64,000 nucleotides of DNA, taken from Bartonella sp. HY038 (GTDB lineage Bacteria; Pseudomonadota; Alphaproteobacteria; Rhizobiales; Rhizobiaceae). Both the position numbers and the translations under genes were made by a program. Below the pieces are notes generated by a model. It made no database searches. It was given only the letters and a program-made list of their open reading frames with translations, and was not told the DNA's origin. Every line of letters begins with the position of its first letter. Positions within the stretch are counted from its first letter, which is position 1. The stretch spans positions 1,550,001 to 1,614,000 of the forward strand of contig NZ_CP059725.1 in assembly GCF_014117425.1 (NCBI RefSeq). The letters are read 5' to 3'. Positions 41,881-52,087 of the stretch are shown here, piece by piece.

Positions 41881-42953
41881 AATGCTAATTGCCCCTTATA
41901 GACAACACCCTTATCTTGCCGCGCTATAAGTTGGCCAATCTCGCTGACTGTTTCGCCACCATCTTCTAATGCTTTTTTAACCGCATCAACATTTTGTGGT
42001 GCAACAACAACAATCATGCCAATACCACAATTAAAGGTACGTAGCATTTCATGCATTTCAATATTGCCAGTATTTGCTAACCACTTGAATACTGAAGGCA
42101 CGGTTACGCTATTAAGATTAATTTCCGCACTTAAATTTTTAGGCAAAACGCGCGGAATATTTTCAGGAAAACCACCACCTGTAATATGGGCAAGAGCTTT
42201 AATAGATTGGGTCGCTTTTATCGCTGATAATATCGAACGCACATAAATACGTGTTGGCGTTAATAATGCGCGGCCAAGTGGCAAAGCTGTATGAAACGGC
42301 GCAGGATCGTTCCATGACAACCCCGAATGTTCAACAATCTTGCGCACTAATGAAAAACCGTTGGAATGAATACCTGAGGAGGAAAGGCCTAAAATAATAT
42401 CACCCTCAGCAATATCCTTATGCGGTAATAATGAACCTCGCTCTGCTGCACCAACAGCAAAGCCAGCAAGATCATAATCGCCATCGCGATACATGCCCGG
42501 CATTTCAGCCGTTTCACCACCAATTAATGCAGCCCCCGATTGACGGCAACCTTCTGCAATACCCGATACGATCGCGGCACCTTGGTTGGGGTCGAGTTTA
42601 CCAGTTGCAAAATAATCAAGGAAGAAAAGCGGCTCAGCTCCCTGCACGACAAGATCATTTACACACATAGCAACAAGATCAATGCCAACGTCATCATGAT
42701 AGCCCGCGTCAATCGCGATTTTAAGCTTTGTACCAACACCATCATTAGCAGCAACGAGAATCGGATCTTTAAAACCGGCGGCTTTTAAATCAAACAGCCC
42801 ACCAAAACCACCAATTTCTGTATCGGCCCCTGCCCGGCTTGTTGAGCGCACCAATGGCTTAATGAGGTCAACCATATCGTTCCCCGCATCAATATCCACA
42901 CCTGATTGTGCATAAGTGAGGCCGACAGTTTGGTCTTTACTATCTTTAACCAT
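41877..42953 (-). CDS. purM: Phosphoribosylformylglycinamidine cyclo-ligase PurM
   Basis: AIR synthetase, step 5 of purine synthesis. From ATG 42953, with AAGGAAAC upstream, it has 358 residues; 30 more in-frame codons upstream are not PurM-like. The family start [14 protein letters not shown], the ATP-binding [10 protein letters not shown] and [19 protein letters not shown], the [11 protein letters not shown] motif, and [13 protein letters not shown] are present. It is the first gene of a purM-purN operon and diverges from perM, an order conserved in Rhizobiales. No purine riboswitch was recognised in the 267 bases upstream. Confidence 0.96.
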   Translation of the reverse strand: MVKDSKDQTVGLTYAQSGVDIDAGNDMVDLIKPLVRSTSRAGADTEIGGFGGLFDLKAAGFKDPILVAANDGVGTKLKIAIDAGYHDDVGIDLVAMCVNDLVVQGAEPLFFLDYFATGKLDPNQGAAIVSGIAEGCRQSGAALIGGETAEMPGMYRDGDYDLAGFAVGAAERGSLLPHKDIAEGDIILGLSSSGIHSNGFSLVRKIVEHSGLSWNDPAPFHTALPLGRALLTPTRIYVRSILSAIKATQSIKALAHITGGGFPENIPRVLPKNLSAEINLNSVTVPSVFKWLANTGNIEMHEMLRTFNCGIGMIVVVAPQNVDAVKKALEDGGETVSEIGQLIARQDKGVVYKGQLAL

Positions 42954-43220
42954 TTTTAGGTTTCCTTGCATTAAAATAGCGCAATAATTATGCATTTGCC
43001 ATGCCACGCCCAAAGCCGCAAGAAAAAATCGCATAATTTTCAAAAAAACACACTTTTAAGCAAAAGACTTATGGATAGCAGCCTTGACCAATGACACTTC
43101 AACACATATCTGATGGACTTATGCTCCTTAGTATTCATCTAAGATTTGGTCACTATGTGGTCATGAAGCAATGTTAAAACGCTCAGGCAAAAATGAGTTA
43201 TGATAAATTAGGCGGTCAAT

Positions 43221-44450
43221 ATGCAAGATGAAACGCAAGATGCTGGCAACAAAAAAAGCGATGATGTCGTAACGATTTCCGCCAGCCAATTGCGGCAATT
43301 AAAGCGGAAGGAGCGCCAAGAAGCGCGAGCCTTGCGCTCTAAGGCCAATTTTGTTCTTGTACCTTTACAGGGTAATGTGCGTAAACAAGCTTTTTTTTGG
43401 CTTGGAACACTACTATTTTTCATTATGTTTCTGATTGTTTTCAGCGATGTATTATTGCCTTTTGTTGCCGGTATTGCCCTTGCCTATTTTTTAAATCCTG
43501 TAGTAGAATTTTTGGAAAAAGTTGGCTTTTCTCGAATGTGGGCCACTGTTGCGATTGTCATATTTGTCGTAGTCATATTTGCTCTGGCAATTATCATACT
43601 TGTACCTTTGCTTGCCCAGCAATTGGCCGGCTTTGCTAGTAATATTCCAAGCTATATAAAGCCATTACGCGAATTTTTGAAAAATCAAGATCTATCTTGG
43701 TTACATCAATTTAATATTGATACCTCTACTCTGCAAGGTAGCCTACAAAGCTTACTTGACAAGCTTTCAACTATTGTGACAGGACTTTTCCAATCACTTT
43801 GGGATTCAGGTCGCGCCATTGTTAACGTGTTCATCTTATGGATCATGGCGCCAGTCGTGGCATTTTACATGCTACTCGATTGGGATAGAATGGTTGACAC
43901 GGTCGATTCATGGATCCCACGGGATCACCTTTCAACTATTCGTAGTATTTTTGCGCAAATGGATCGCGCTGTTGCTGGCTTCATTCGTGGTCAAGGTTCG
44001 GTATGTTTGATCCTAGGTTGCTATTATGCCATCGGGCTAACCATTTCCGGATTGAACTTTGGTCTATTGATCGGTCTTTTTGTTGGTTTTATTAGCTTTA
44101 TTCCTTATGTGGGGTCGGCTATTGGGCTTTTATTGGCCGTTGGTATGGCAGCATTTCAGTATTGGCCAGACAGTTGGGGCTGGATTGTTGTCGTTGCGTG
44201 CCTTTTCTTTGTTGGACAATTTGTTGAAGGCTATATTTTGCAGCCAAAGCTAGTTGGTTCGTCGGTAGGACTTCATCCTGTTTGGTTAATGTTTGCCCTT
44301 TTTGCCTTTGGTGCAATATTTGGGTTTACCGGTATGCTGATTGCTGTACCGGCGGCAGCGGCGGTTGGAGTTCTTGTACGTTTCGCTCTTCATACATATT
44401 TAGAATCACCCGTTTATAAGGGTAATGATGGCGCGGAGCGTGGTGAATGA
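43221..44450 (+). CDS. AI-2E family transporter (PerM-like)
   Basis: 409-residue inner-membrane protein of the AI-2E/PerM permease family. A charged N-terminal segment (about 1-60) precedes around eight transmembrane helices (for example FFIMFLIVFSDVLLPFVAGIALAYFL read in parts). The family motif GFISFIPYVGSAIGLL is near residue 290 and LVGSSVGLHPVWLMFALFA near 350. Members move small molecules or ions, and some are Na+/H+ antiporters; the substrate cannot be told here. It overlaps hdaA by four bases, the order perM-hdaA next to divergent purMN being conserved in Rhizobiales. Confidence 0.9.
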   Translation: MQDETQDAGNKKSDDVVTISASQLRQLKRKERQEARALRSKANFVLVPLQGNVRKQAFFWLGTLLFFIMFLIVFSDVLLPFVAGIALAYFLNPVVEFLEKVGFSRMWATVAIVIFVVVIFALAIIILVPLLAQQLAGFASNIPSYIKPLREFLKNQDLSWLHQFNIDTSTLQGSLQSLLDKLSTIVTGLFQSLWDSGRAIVNVFILWIMAPVVAFYMLLDWDRMVDTVDSWIPRDHLSTIRSIFAQMDRAVAGFIRGQGSVCLILGCYYAIGLTISGLNFGLLIGLFVGFISFIPYVGSAIGLLLAVGMAAFQYWPDSWGWIVVVACLFFVGQFVEGYILQPKLVGSSVGLHPVWLMFALFAFGAIFGFTGMLIAVPAAAAVGVLVRFALHTYLESPVYKGNDGAERGE

Positions 44451-45142
44451 ATGTAACACCAAGGCAACTACCTTTGGCTTTAGAGCCCGAGGCACGCTAT
44501 AGTATTGACGATTTTGTTGTAACACCTGCCAATCATACCGCATTTAACCTATTGGAAAGTTGGCCAAACTGGCCCTCACCCGTGACGGTACTTGTTGGCC
44601 CAAAAGGCTCAGGCAAAACTCATCTATCAGCAGTATGGGCTGCGCAGAGCTATGCGCACGAATTTAATCATAAAAAGATAGACGCAGCTATAAGGGCGGC
44701 ATTATCTGGTACACCGATCTTGATTGAGGATATGGCGCCACATAAATTTGATGAAACGGCGCTTTTTCATCTTATCAATACGATAAGGCAAACACGTATT
44801 GAAAATGCGCAAAGTTCGCTTTTAATGACATCGCACTTGCGACCAATTGATTGGCAGGTTGCCCTGCCTGATCTTGCCTCACGATTAAATGCGGTTTCAT
44901 TAATAGAGCTCTCACCTCCTGATGAAATGCTATTAAGTGCGGTCATTACCAAGCTATTTGCCGATAGGCAGCTTAATATTGACCCTAATTTGATCCCATT
45001 TATTGCTAGCCGCATTGAGCGATCTTTAGCTGCGGCGGCAAAATTTGTTGCTCTTACCGATGCCATGGCACTTGAAGAAAAAAGTCGCATAAACCGTAGC
45101 TTAGTTGCCAATGTATTAGCAAAAATGGAATTTGATTCTTGA
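44447..45142 (+). CDS. hdaA: DnaA-related regulator HdaA
   Basis: A 231-residue AAA+ protein related to DnaA and E. coli Hda. In Caulobacter HdaA works with the beta clamp to promote hydrolysis of DnaA-ATP and prevent over-initiation. The N-terminal RQLPLALE is a typical clamp-binding motif (QxPLAL-like). P-loop GPKGSGKT lies at 51-58, a Walker B-like ILIEDM follows, and an arginine-finger region DLASRLNAVSLIEL. No DNA-binding domain IV is present, as expected for the family. The usual downstream ppk/ppx genes are absent. Confidence 0.9.
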   Translation: MNVTPRQLPLALEPEARYSIDDFVVTPANHTAFNLLESWPNWPSPVTVLVGPKGSGKTHLSAVWAAQSYAHEFNHKKIDAAIRAALSGTPILIEDMAPHKFDETALFHLINTIRQTRIENAQSSLLMTSHLRPIDWQVALPDLASRLNAVSLIELSPPDEMLLSAVITKLFADRQLNIDPNLIPFIASRIERSLAAAAKFVALTDAMALEEKSRINRSLVANVLAKMEFDS

Positions 45143-45325
45143 TCATTATCCATAACGCAATTAAACTTAATTTATATTAGAAGGTTCACAATTGTGGTTC
45201 AAAGTAGGTTTTCCTATAATTGTGAATAAAAAAAACTATTAAAAGGCTTTTCAACATAATTGAAAAATTCTAAGCTGCTTATTTTACATAAGCACAAAAT
45301 GATAAGATCGGGAGCATATAGCGTA

Positions 45326-46594
45326 ATGGGTGTTGACATAAGTCGTTTAAGCAATGGATTAACAATTGCAACCCATACCATGCGGCAGGTTGAAACTGTT
45401 GCGCTTGGCATTTGGATAAAGGCTGGCTCACGCAACGAAAAGAGCAACCAACATGGCATAGCCCATCTGTTAGAACATATGGCTTTTAAAGGTACTGCAA
45501 AACGCACATCTTTACAAATAGCTACAGAAATTGAAGATGTCGGCGGCGAAATAAATGCCGCAACTAGCGTTGAAACCACTGGTTATTTTGCCCGCGTTCT
45601 TGCTGATGACGTTCCGCTTGCAATTGATATCCTGTCCGATATTATTACCAATCCTCTTTTTGACGAAGAAGAGCTAGAGCTTGAAAAAAACGTAATTTTA
45701 CAAGAAATAGGTGCAGCTCACGACACGCCCGATGATGTTGTTTTCGACCATTTTTCGGAAACGGCATTTAGACACCAGACTATAGGCCGCCCCATTTTAG
45801 GCACTGCAGAAACAGTTTTAAGTTTTAGCGCTGATGATTTACGCAAATTCATGCAAGATCATTATTGTGCGAGTCATATGATTGTTGTTGCTGCTGGGGC
45901 TGTTGAGCATGAAAGCTTCGTTAAAGAAGTTGAAATGCGTCTTGGCGACTTTAGAAGCCATTCATCTGGTACAATTCCTGATCTTGCCAATTATGTTGGC
46001 GGCGATTTTCGTGAATATCGCGATTTAAAAGATGCGCAATTGCTACTCGGTTTTGAAGGCCGCGCCTACCATATGCGCGATTTTTATGCTTCGCAACTTT
46101 TAGCAATTGTTCTTGGCGGCGGCATGTCCTCACGTCTATTTCAAGAAATACGTGAAAATCGTGGCTTATGCTATTCTATTTACTCATTTCATTGGGGCTT
46201 TTCTGATACCGGACTATTTGGTATTCATGCGGCAACTGGGCATGATGGCTTAGAGCCACTTGTACCCGTTATTCTTGATGAACTTTATAAGGCCAGTGAA
46301 AATATTACCGAAGCCGAGGTTAGGCGCGCCAAAGCGCAATATCGTGCAGGGCTGATGATTTCGTCTGAAAGCTCGATGAGTAAAGCACACCATATTGCGC
46401 GGCAATTATTGCTTTATAATCGCGTTATTCCAAATTCTGAACTGCTAGAGCGACTTTCGCAAGTCAATAGTGATAGATTAACCGATCTTGCGCGTCGTTT
46501 ATTTTTAGATTCAAAACCAACAATGGCTGCAATTGGACCGATTGGCAAACTTATGCCATTTGAAGATATGCAAATGAAATTACGGATCCATTAA
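45326..46594 (+). CDS. M16 family zinc peptidase (processing-peptidase type)
   Basis: 422 residues from ATG 45326; 22 upstream in-frame codons are dispensable. The inverted zinc motif HLLEH is at 47-51 in GIAHLLEHMAFKGT, with the third ligand Glu in EELELEKNVILQEI. The second M16 half has GGGMSSRLFQEIRENRGLCYSIYS. This matches the alphaproteobacterial homologues of the mitochondrial processing peptidase beta subunit, probably soluble peptide-degrading enzymes. In relatives it follows thrC; here it follows hdaA after 183 bases. A 9-bp inverted repeat (TTCACAATT/AATTGTGAA, 45185-45226) lies in the upstream gap. Confidence 0.92.
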   Translation: MGVDISRLSNGLTIATHTMRQVETVALGIWIKAGSRNEKSNQHGIAHLLEHMAFKGTAKRTSLQIATEIEDVGGEINAATSVETTGYFARVLADDVPLAIDILSDIITNPLFDEEELELEKNVILQEIGAAHDTPDDVVFDHFSETAFRHQTIGRPILGTAETVLSFSADDLRKFMQDHYCASHMIVVAAGAVEHESFVKEVEMRLGDFRSHSSGTIPDLANYVGGDFREYRDLKDAQLLLGFEGRAYHMRDFYASQLLAIVLGGGMSSRLFQEIRENRGLCYSIYSFHWGFSDTGLFGIHAATGHDGLEPLVPVILDELYKASENITEAEVRRAKAQYRAGLMISSESSMSKAHHIARQLLLYNRVIPNSELLERLSQVNSDRLTDLARRLFLDSKPTMAAIGPIGKLMPFEDMQMKLRIH

Positions 46595-46812
46595 ATTGCA
46601 TGAAGGCAATATTTGATAATTTTTACCAAGCTTTATAATAAAGTCGTCATGTTAAAATGACAAAATTACATCTGCATTCACAGGTAAAGTTTTCAATGGC
46701 AGTCAATCTTGCTATTCAATTTTTGCATGTTGGCAAATGGAAAGCAATTACTTATATAGAAATGCAGCATAACATTTATTGACTATTATTCCTTTAACTT
46801 TAGGAGCACTTT

Positions 46813-47661
46813 ATGAAACACCTCGACCGCCTTGATAATATATTTGGTCAATACGACATTTTCTTTTGTGATGTATGGGGTGTTTTACATAATGGAATAC
46901 ATGTTTTTCCAAAGCCGCAAGCAGCCCTAAAAGCAGCGCGGAACGCAGGAAAACATGTTATTCTTATAACCAACTCACCAAGACCGCGCGATGGCGTTGC
47001 ACAACAACTTGCGGATATGGGCGTTGATGACAATTGTTATGATGACATTGTCACCTCTGGTGATGTAACAAGAGATTTAATCGCAGAAGGTCCTAAAAAG
47101 CTATTCCTTATTGGACCAGATCGTGATCTAGCCTTATTTGATGGGCTTGACTGTGAATTGGTTGAAGAATTTGAAGCAAGTGGTGTGGTGGTCACTGGCC
47201 TTTATGAAGACGAAACTGAAACACCTGATGATTATGCAGAACTATTACAGCGTTTACGTATGCGCAATTTACCGATGATATGTGCCAACCCTGATATTAT
47301 GGTAGAGCGTGGCGACAAGCTTGTTTGGTGCGCGGGTGCACTGGCCCGCGACTATGCACAATTGGGTGGGCGCACAATGATTGCCGGCAAGCCACATCAT
47401 CCAATATATGAATTAGCTTTAAAGAAAATGCGCGCTATTTTAAACCAAGAAGCCAATAAAGAAAAAATCTTAGTTATTGGAGATGGCGTTTTAACCGACA
47501 TTAAGGGCGGTGTTAATAATGGCTTTGATACGCTTTATATTGCGCGTGGTATTCATGCCAATGAATATTGTATTGATGGTGAGATCAATCAAAAGCTGCT
47601 TGAGGAATTCTTTGCCCCTTATTCTTTAGTGCCCAATTTTGATATGATGGAGCTTGAATAG
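46813..47661 (+). CDS. HAD-superfamily class IIA hydrolase (TIGR01459-like)
   Basis: 282-residue phosphatase-like protein. The nucleophile motif is DVWGVLHNG (about 20-28), motif II is ITNSPRPRDG, and the C-terminal motif is IGDGVLTDIKGGVNNG, all typical of NagD-like class IIA HAD proteins. Alphaproteobacterial members lie just upstream of ribF, as here (two bases before the ribF start), so a link to flavin synthesis, such as a riboflavin-precursor phosphatase, is plausible but not shown by sequence. AGGAGC precedes the ATG. Confidence 0.9.
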   Translation: MKHLDRLDNIFGQYDIFFCDVWGVLHNGIHVFPKPQAALKAARNAGKHVILITNSPRPRDGVAQQLADMGVDDNCYDDIVTSGDVTRDLIAEGPKKLFLIGPDRDLALFDGLDCELVEEFEASGVVVTGLYEDETETPDDYAELLQRLRMRNLPMICANPDIMVERGDKLVWCAGALARDYAQLGGRTMIAGKPHHPIYELALKKMRAILNQEANKEKILVIGDGVLTDIKGGVNNGFDTLYIARGIHANEYCIDGEINQKLLEEFFAPYSLVPNFDMMELE

Positions 47662-47663
47662 GC

Positions 47664-48665
47664 GTGCAACCCAAAAAAATTATCCGTCTGCCTGACGTTG
47701 GTGTACTGCCAAGCCAGTTACAGGGCGGCGTTATTGCCATTGGTAACTTTGACGGTGTTCATCGTGGTCATCTAGCTGTGTTAGAAACTGCGCTTGAAAA
47801 GGCGCGGCTGCTTGGAAAACCAGCTATTGTTCTTACCTTTGAACCGCATCCGCGCAGTTTTTTTAATCCAACTAAGCCCTTATATCGCCTTACTCCTGCC
47901 GATGAACGTGCTGAAATTTTAGAAAAACTCGGATTTGACGCAGTCATTGAACAACGCTTCACCAAGGATTTCTCATCCCATCAGGCAAAAGAATTTACGG
48001 ATACGATCTTGCGTGACTGCTTAAAGGCAAGTGTCGTTGTTACGGGTGATAATTTTCACTTTGGAGCAAAGCGCTCTGGGACCCCCGAATTTCTTATCAA
48101 TGAAGGTAAGAATTGCGGTTTTGATGTCGTTATTGTTGATGGCTTTCTTGATGAAAATCGTGAACTCGTATCTTCTAGCCGCATTAGGCAAGCTTTAAGT
48201 TGCGGCGCAGTAGAAGAAGCAGCAGGTCTTCTTGGTTACCGCTATACCATTAAATCCAATGTCGTTCATGGTGCCGCTCTAGGGCGACAAATTGGGTTCC
48301 CCACCGCCAATATGCGGTTAGATAGTGATACTGGTTTAAAATTTGGCGTTTATGCGGTACGTTTTCGCACGCAAAATGGCAAAATTTTTAACGGTGTTGC
48401 AAGCTATGGATTAAGGCCGACAGTTAATGAATTAAAGGAACCATTATTAGAGACCTTCATTTTTAATTTTAATGAAGATATTTATGGGCAAACATGTTTT
48501 GTTTCATTCTTTTCCTATTTGCGTGGAGAATTAAAGTTCGACGGACTTGAGCCTATGATTGAGCAAATCAAAAAAGATGAAGAAGAAGCACGTGAAATAC
48601 TAACACATATTGCCCCACTCAATCCAATAGACAAATATTTAGCTTTTGATAACTGGGATAAATAG
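47664..48665 (+). CDS. ribF: Bifunctional riboflavin kinase / FAD synthetase
   Basis: Converts riboflavin to FMN and then FAD. 333 residues, GTG start two bases after the upstream stop. The N-terminal adenylyltransferase domain has GNFDGVHRGHLAV (27-39) and a SSSRIRQAL motif. The C-terminal flavokinase domain has GRQIGFPTANM (about 206-216) and the TFIFNFNEDIYGQ active-site stretch. A basic bacterial RibF layout without extra domains. ileS often follows in relatives; here a small membrane protease gene follows instead. Confidence 0.95.
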   Translation: MQPKKIIRLPDVGVLPSQLQGGVIAIGNFDGVHRGHLAVLETALEKARLLGKPAIVLTFEPHPRSFFNPTKPLYRLTPADERAEILEKLGFDAVIEQRFTKDFSSHQAKEFTDTILRDCLKASVVVTGDNFHFGAKRSGTPEFLINEGKNCGFDVVIVDGFLDENRELVSSSRIRQALSCGAVEEAAGLLGYRYTIKSNVVHGAALGRQIGFPTANMRLDSDTGLKFGVYAVRFRTQNGKIFNGVASYGLRPTVNELKEPLLETFIFNFNEDIYGQTCFVSFFSYLRGELKFDGLEPMIEQIKKDEEEAREILTHIAPLNPIDKYLAFDNWDK

Positions 48666-48778
48666 TAATATTTTTTAATTTTATTTGCTTATAATTTGAA
48701 AAAAATTATAGATTGCTCCAACAGCACATTATCTATAGCAATATATTTGCGAAAAAATATTATAATAGGGATTTTAAC

Positions 48779-49477
48779 ATGCGGTTATTATGGATTTGTC
48801 TCACTGCAGTTGGTGTTATTGCTTTAATTTTTTATCTAGGCAATGACAATATTAGTTCATCCTCCCTAACAAATAGTGATCTAGCCAGAATAACAACTGG
48901 AGGTTTATTTGCCACAATCCTTGCGGCAGGACTACTGTCGTCTGGCATTACCCTTAGCCATGTTCTTAAAAATATACTTATTTGGGTAGCTATTATAGGC
49001 GTTCTACTTATTGGTTATAATAATCGCTTTCATCTGCAAGATATTGCCCATAATATCAGTGGCGGCTTAGTTCCAGCAAGCGTGCTTTCAGTTGACCTAA
49101 CTAGTAGGAATACAGTTACCATTGATCGTGGAAGCAACGGACACTACCAAATAACCGGTAAAGTTGATGATCATAGGGTAAAATTCTTAATAGATACTGG
49201 CGCAACATCGATAGTCCTTACCAATGAAACAGCTATTGATATTGGTATAGACATTCAAGGGTTAAATTATACCACACCCGTATCAACAGCAAATGGCAGT
49301 CTTAACACAGCGCGTGTAAGATTAGATAGTATAAGCATCGGTTCAATTACCCGTAAAAAATTAAATGCTTTAATTGCACCATCAGGTGCTTTATCAGATA
49401 ATTTGCTTGGTATGAATTTTATTAATACACTTTCAAGTACCTCTATTAGAGGTAACCAACTTATCTTGATTGACTAA
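48779..49477 (+). CDS. Membrane-anchored retropepsin-like aspartic protease (TIGR02281 type)
   Basis: 232 residues from ATG 48779 with an AGGGA ribosome site; the frame extends 22 codons upstream without homology. Three hydrophobic segments (about 3-20, 41-58, 64-80) precede a periplasmic clan-AA aspartic protease domain. The domain has FLIDTGATSIVLT (catalytic Asp139) and the ending GDNLLGMNFI-like loop (SDNLLGMNFINTLSS). Single-domain members must dimerise to be active, like retroviral proteases and rickettsial APRc. Its substrates are unknown. It converges with ccmH, the two sharing a terminator. Confidence 0.87.
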   Translation: MRLLWICLTAVGVIALIFYLGNDNISSSSLTNSDLARITTGGLFATILAAGLLSSGITLSHVLKNILIWVAIIGVLLIGYNNRFHLQDIAHNISGGLVPASVLSVDLTSRNTVTIDRGSNGHYQITGKVDDHRVKFLIDTGATSIVLTNETAIDIGIDIQGLNYTTPVSTANGSLNTARVRLDSISIGSITRKKLNALIAPSGALSDNLLGMNFINTLSSTSIRGNQLILID

Positions 49478-49486
49478 GAAACGTAA

Positions 49487-49524
49487 AATTTAGAGCATTT
49501 TCAATTAAGTGCTCTAAATTTTTT
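49487..49524. terminator. Bidirectional terminator aspartic protease / ccm operon
   Basis: Perfect 11-bp stem AATTTAGAGCA (49487-49497) and TGCTCTAAATT (49510-49520), followed by a T-run on the plus strand. Confidence 0.82.
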
Positions 49525-49616
49525 GTATTTTAATCTAAAAAAAAGCGCATACTTATTAAAATTATCAAGCTCGAGATATCCGCTTTAAATCTATTATCTA
49601 TCCCTCTAGAGCAAGA

Positions 49617-50075
49617 TTACTCATCCAATATCCTTTGCAAGCGCCGTTTTTCTTCAACTGTAAGTTCAACTTGCTGGGAAGGTTTCTTTTGCCTAAAATT
49701 ATAAAGAATATAAGCAAAAGCTGCTAAAAGAATTAAAATTGGAGAAAGCCATAATAGTATAGTAGAACCTTCAAAACGTGGCTTTAACAAGACATATTCA
49801 CCATAGCGGGCAACAATATAGTCTATTGCTTTTTGATTACTATCACCTTCACTTAGGCGTTCTCGCACCAACATTCGCAAATCACGAGCAAGTGGCGCAT
49901 TAGAATCATCAATGGACTCGTTTTGGCATACAAGACAACGCAGATGCGAAGAAATCTCGCGTGCTCTTGCTTCTAGATTAGCATCAGGCAATATTTCATC
50001 AGGCTGAACAGCTTGAGCAACACTCATAAAGCCAACAAACAAGATAAATATCACCAATCGGATAGTATTTTTCAT
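49617..50075 (-). CDS. ccmH: Cytochrome c maturation protein CcmH (CycL)
   Basis: Thiol-redox partner that reduces the apocytochrome c CXXCH cysteines for heme ligation by CcmF. 152 residues with a signal peptide (1-22, cut after AQA). The redox pair Cys47/Cys50 lies in LRCLVCQNESI, and a C-terminal helix (about 103-125) anchors it in the inner membrane. This is the short CcmH form, with the TPR part provided by the separate CcmI. Last gene of the ccmI-E-F-H operon; the ATG lies eight bases after ccmF. Confidence 0.95.
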   Translation of the reverse strand: MKNTIRLVIFILFVGFMSVAQAVQPDEILPDANLEARAREISSHLRCLVCQNESIDDSNAPLARDLRMLVRERLSEGDSNQKAIDYIVARYGEYVLLKPRFEGSTILLWLSPILILLAAFAYILYNFRQKKPSQQVELTVEEKRRLQRILDE

Positions 50076-50083
50076 CTCTATGC

Positions 50084-52087
50084 CTATTTTTTATCCAAAA
50101 GCAAAGCGGTCGAAAGCTTTTGGCGAGTTTTAGCCCCTTTAGGCGCACCAATGCGTAGTCGTCGATCTGAAAGAGACAGAAGCCCCCCTAACATCATTAA
50201 AAATCCACCACCCCAAATCAATAACACATTAGGCTTCGACCAAATATGCACAATCATGGCATTATCTTCGACATAATTACCTGGTGCAATATAATATTGT
50301 GATAATCCTCGCCATAAAAGGCCAGCTTCAGTCGTTTGCATGGTTTGGGATGGAAAAGTTCTTTTAGATGCGGTTACTTCACCAATATATTTATCTGCAT
50401 CGCGATTAAACATGGTAAAATGCATCCGATTTTCTTGATAATTCGCGCCATTTAAAGACTGATATCCATCAAAACGAATAGTTTTCCCTGCAATTTCTAC
50501 ACTTTGACCCGGCTTCATAGTTAAGATACGCTCTTGGCCAAAAGTTGCAACTGCAACAATCCCGAAAAGCGTTACGCCTAATCCCATATGGGCGAATGCC
50601 GCCCCCCAATCCGCACGAGGCAAGCCCTTAAGGCGCGCAATGCGCGTTTTGAATGATGTACCCCATTTGCCACTTTTCAGCACAACTTCAGCAAATGAAC
50701 CAAAGATGACAAAAACTCCAAGCCCTATCCCTACACATGATAAGATTTCTTTATAACCACTTAGGTAAAAGCTAACAATCATCGCAATAAGCGCCAAAAT
50801 AAAACACATAGAAAGGCGGCCAGCTGCGAGCATAAGATCACCACGCTTCCAAGCAAGCAATGTTCCAAATGGAACACCTACCAACAAGGGAATGAATAGT
50901 GGCCCAAAGGTCATATTGAAAAATGGTGCGCCAACTGAAATCTTTTGGTCCCATAGCATTTCAGCGATTAAAGGATAAAGTGTGCCAATTAAAACTGTAG
51001 CGCTAGCAGTGGTTAAAAAAACATTATTAAAAACCAAAGCACCTTCGCGGGATATTGGCTGAAAAAGTCCACTATTTTTGATATTTGGTGCACGTATTGC
51101 AAATAATAATAAAGCAACACCAATGAAAAAACCTAAAATGGCTAAAATAGCAATACCGCGTTTCGGATCGACAGCAAAACTATGTACAGAAGTCAATATG
51201 CCTGAACGTACTAAAAATGTGCCAAGCAAAGATAAGGAAAATGCAATAATTGCCAGAAGAATAGTCCAAACTTTTAATGCTGCGCGTTTTTCAAGCACAA
51301 TAGCCGAATGTAGCAAGGCAGTTCCCGCAAGCCATGGCATCAAAGATGCGTTCTCCACCGGATCCCAAAACCAATAACCGCCCCAACCAAGCTCATAATA
51401 AGCCCAATAAGACCCCATGGTAATACCACCAGTTAAAAACACCCACGAAATAAGTGCCCAAGGGCGCACCCACCGGCCAAAAGCCGCATCAACTCGGCCG
51501 GTTATAAGTGCAGCAATCGCAAATGAAAAACAGACTGAAAAACCAACATAGCCAAGATAGAGCATTGGAGGATGCAAGGCCAAGCCAATATCCTGCAAAA
51601 TAGGATTAAGGTCATTACCCTGTAATGCAGGAGGATCAATTCTTGCGAATGGATTAGATGTAAACAGAATAAATGCTAAAAATGCACTCGCAATTGCACT
51701 TTGGCAGCATAACGTCAATGTCGAAAGATTTAACGGTAAGTTTTTGCCAAAAATTGCAACCAAAGCACTAAAAAAGGCAAGAATAAGCACCCAAAGAAAC
51801 ATTGATCCTTCATGATTTCCCCAAACACCGGTAATTTTATATAATAAGGGTTTTTCTGAATGAGAATTTTGTACAACATTGAGAACAGAAAAATCTGAAA
51901 TTACATAAGAATAAGTTAGTGATAAAAAAGCAAAGCCAATTAAAATGAATACGATAATACTAATCGAACGGTTGGCAAGCATAAGTCCAACATTATTGCG
52001 ATAAACCGCAATAGGTACAATGAAGGTTTGAAAAAAGCTAAGACAAAAGGCAAGAATTGTAAGGAATAAACCAATTTCATTTATCAT
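50084..52087 (-). CDS. ccmF: Heme lyase CcmF (CycK)
   Basis: Polytopic inner-membrane protein (667 residues, about 14 helices) that attaches heme to apocytochrome c. The tryptophan-rich WWD segment is read as GWGGYWFWDPVENASL at about 230-245. Other conserved stretches are GVWGNHEGSMFLWV near 90 and the periplasmic-histidine-bearing LGLALHPPMLYLGYVG. It overlaps the end of ccmE by 11 bases. Its heme comes from CcmE and its reduced apocytochrome from CcmH, both encoded beside it. The ccmABCD genes for heme export are not in the window. Confidence 0.96.
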   Translation of the reverse strand: MINEIGLFLTILAFCLSFFQTFIVPIAVYRNNVGLMLANRSISIIVFILIGFAFLSLTYSYVISDFSVLNVVQNSHSEKPLLYKITGVWGNHEGSMFLWVLILAFFSALVAIFGKNLPLNLSTLTLCCQSAIASAFLAFILFTSNPFARIDPPALQGNDLNPILQDIGLALHPPMLYLGYVGFSVCFSFAIAALITGRVDAAFGRWVRPWALISWVFLTGGITMGSYWAYYELGWGGYWFWDPVENASLMPWLAGTALLHSAIVLEKRAALKVWTILLAIIAFSLSLLGTFLVRSGILTSVHSFAVDPKRGIAILAILGFFIGVALLLFAIRAPNIKNSGLFQPISREGALVFNNVFLTTASATVLIGTLYPLIAEMLWDQKISVGAPFFNMTFGPLFIPLLVGVPFGTLLAWKRGDLMLAAGRLSMCFILALIAMIVSFYLSGYKEILSCVGIGLGVFVIFGSFAEVVLKSGKWGTSFKTRIARLKGLPRADWGAAFAHMGLGVTLFGIVAVATFGQERILTMKPGQSVEIAGKTIRFDGYQSLNGANYQENRMHFTMFNRDADKYIGEVTASKRTFPSQTMQTTEAGLLWRGLSQYYIAPGNYVEDNAMIVHIWSKPNVLLIWGGGFLMMLGGLLSLSDRRLRIGAPKGAKTRQKLSTALLLDKK

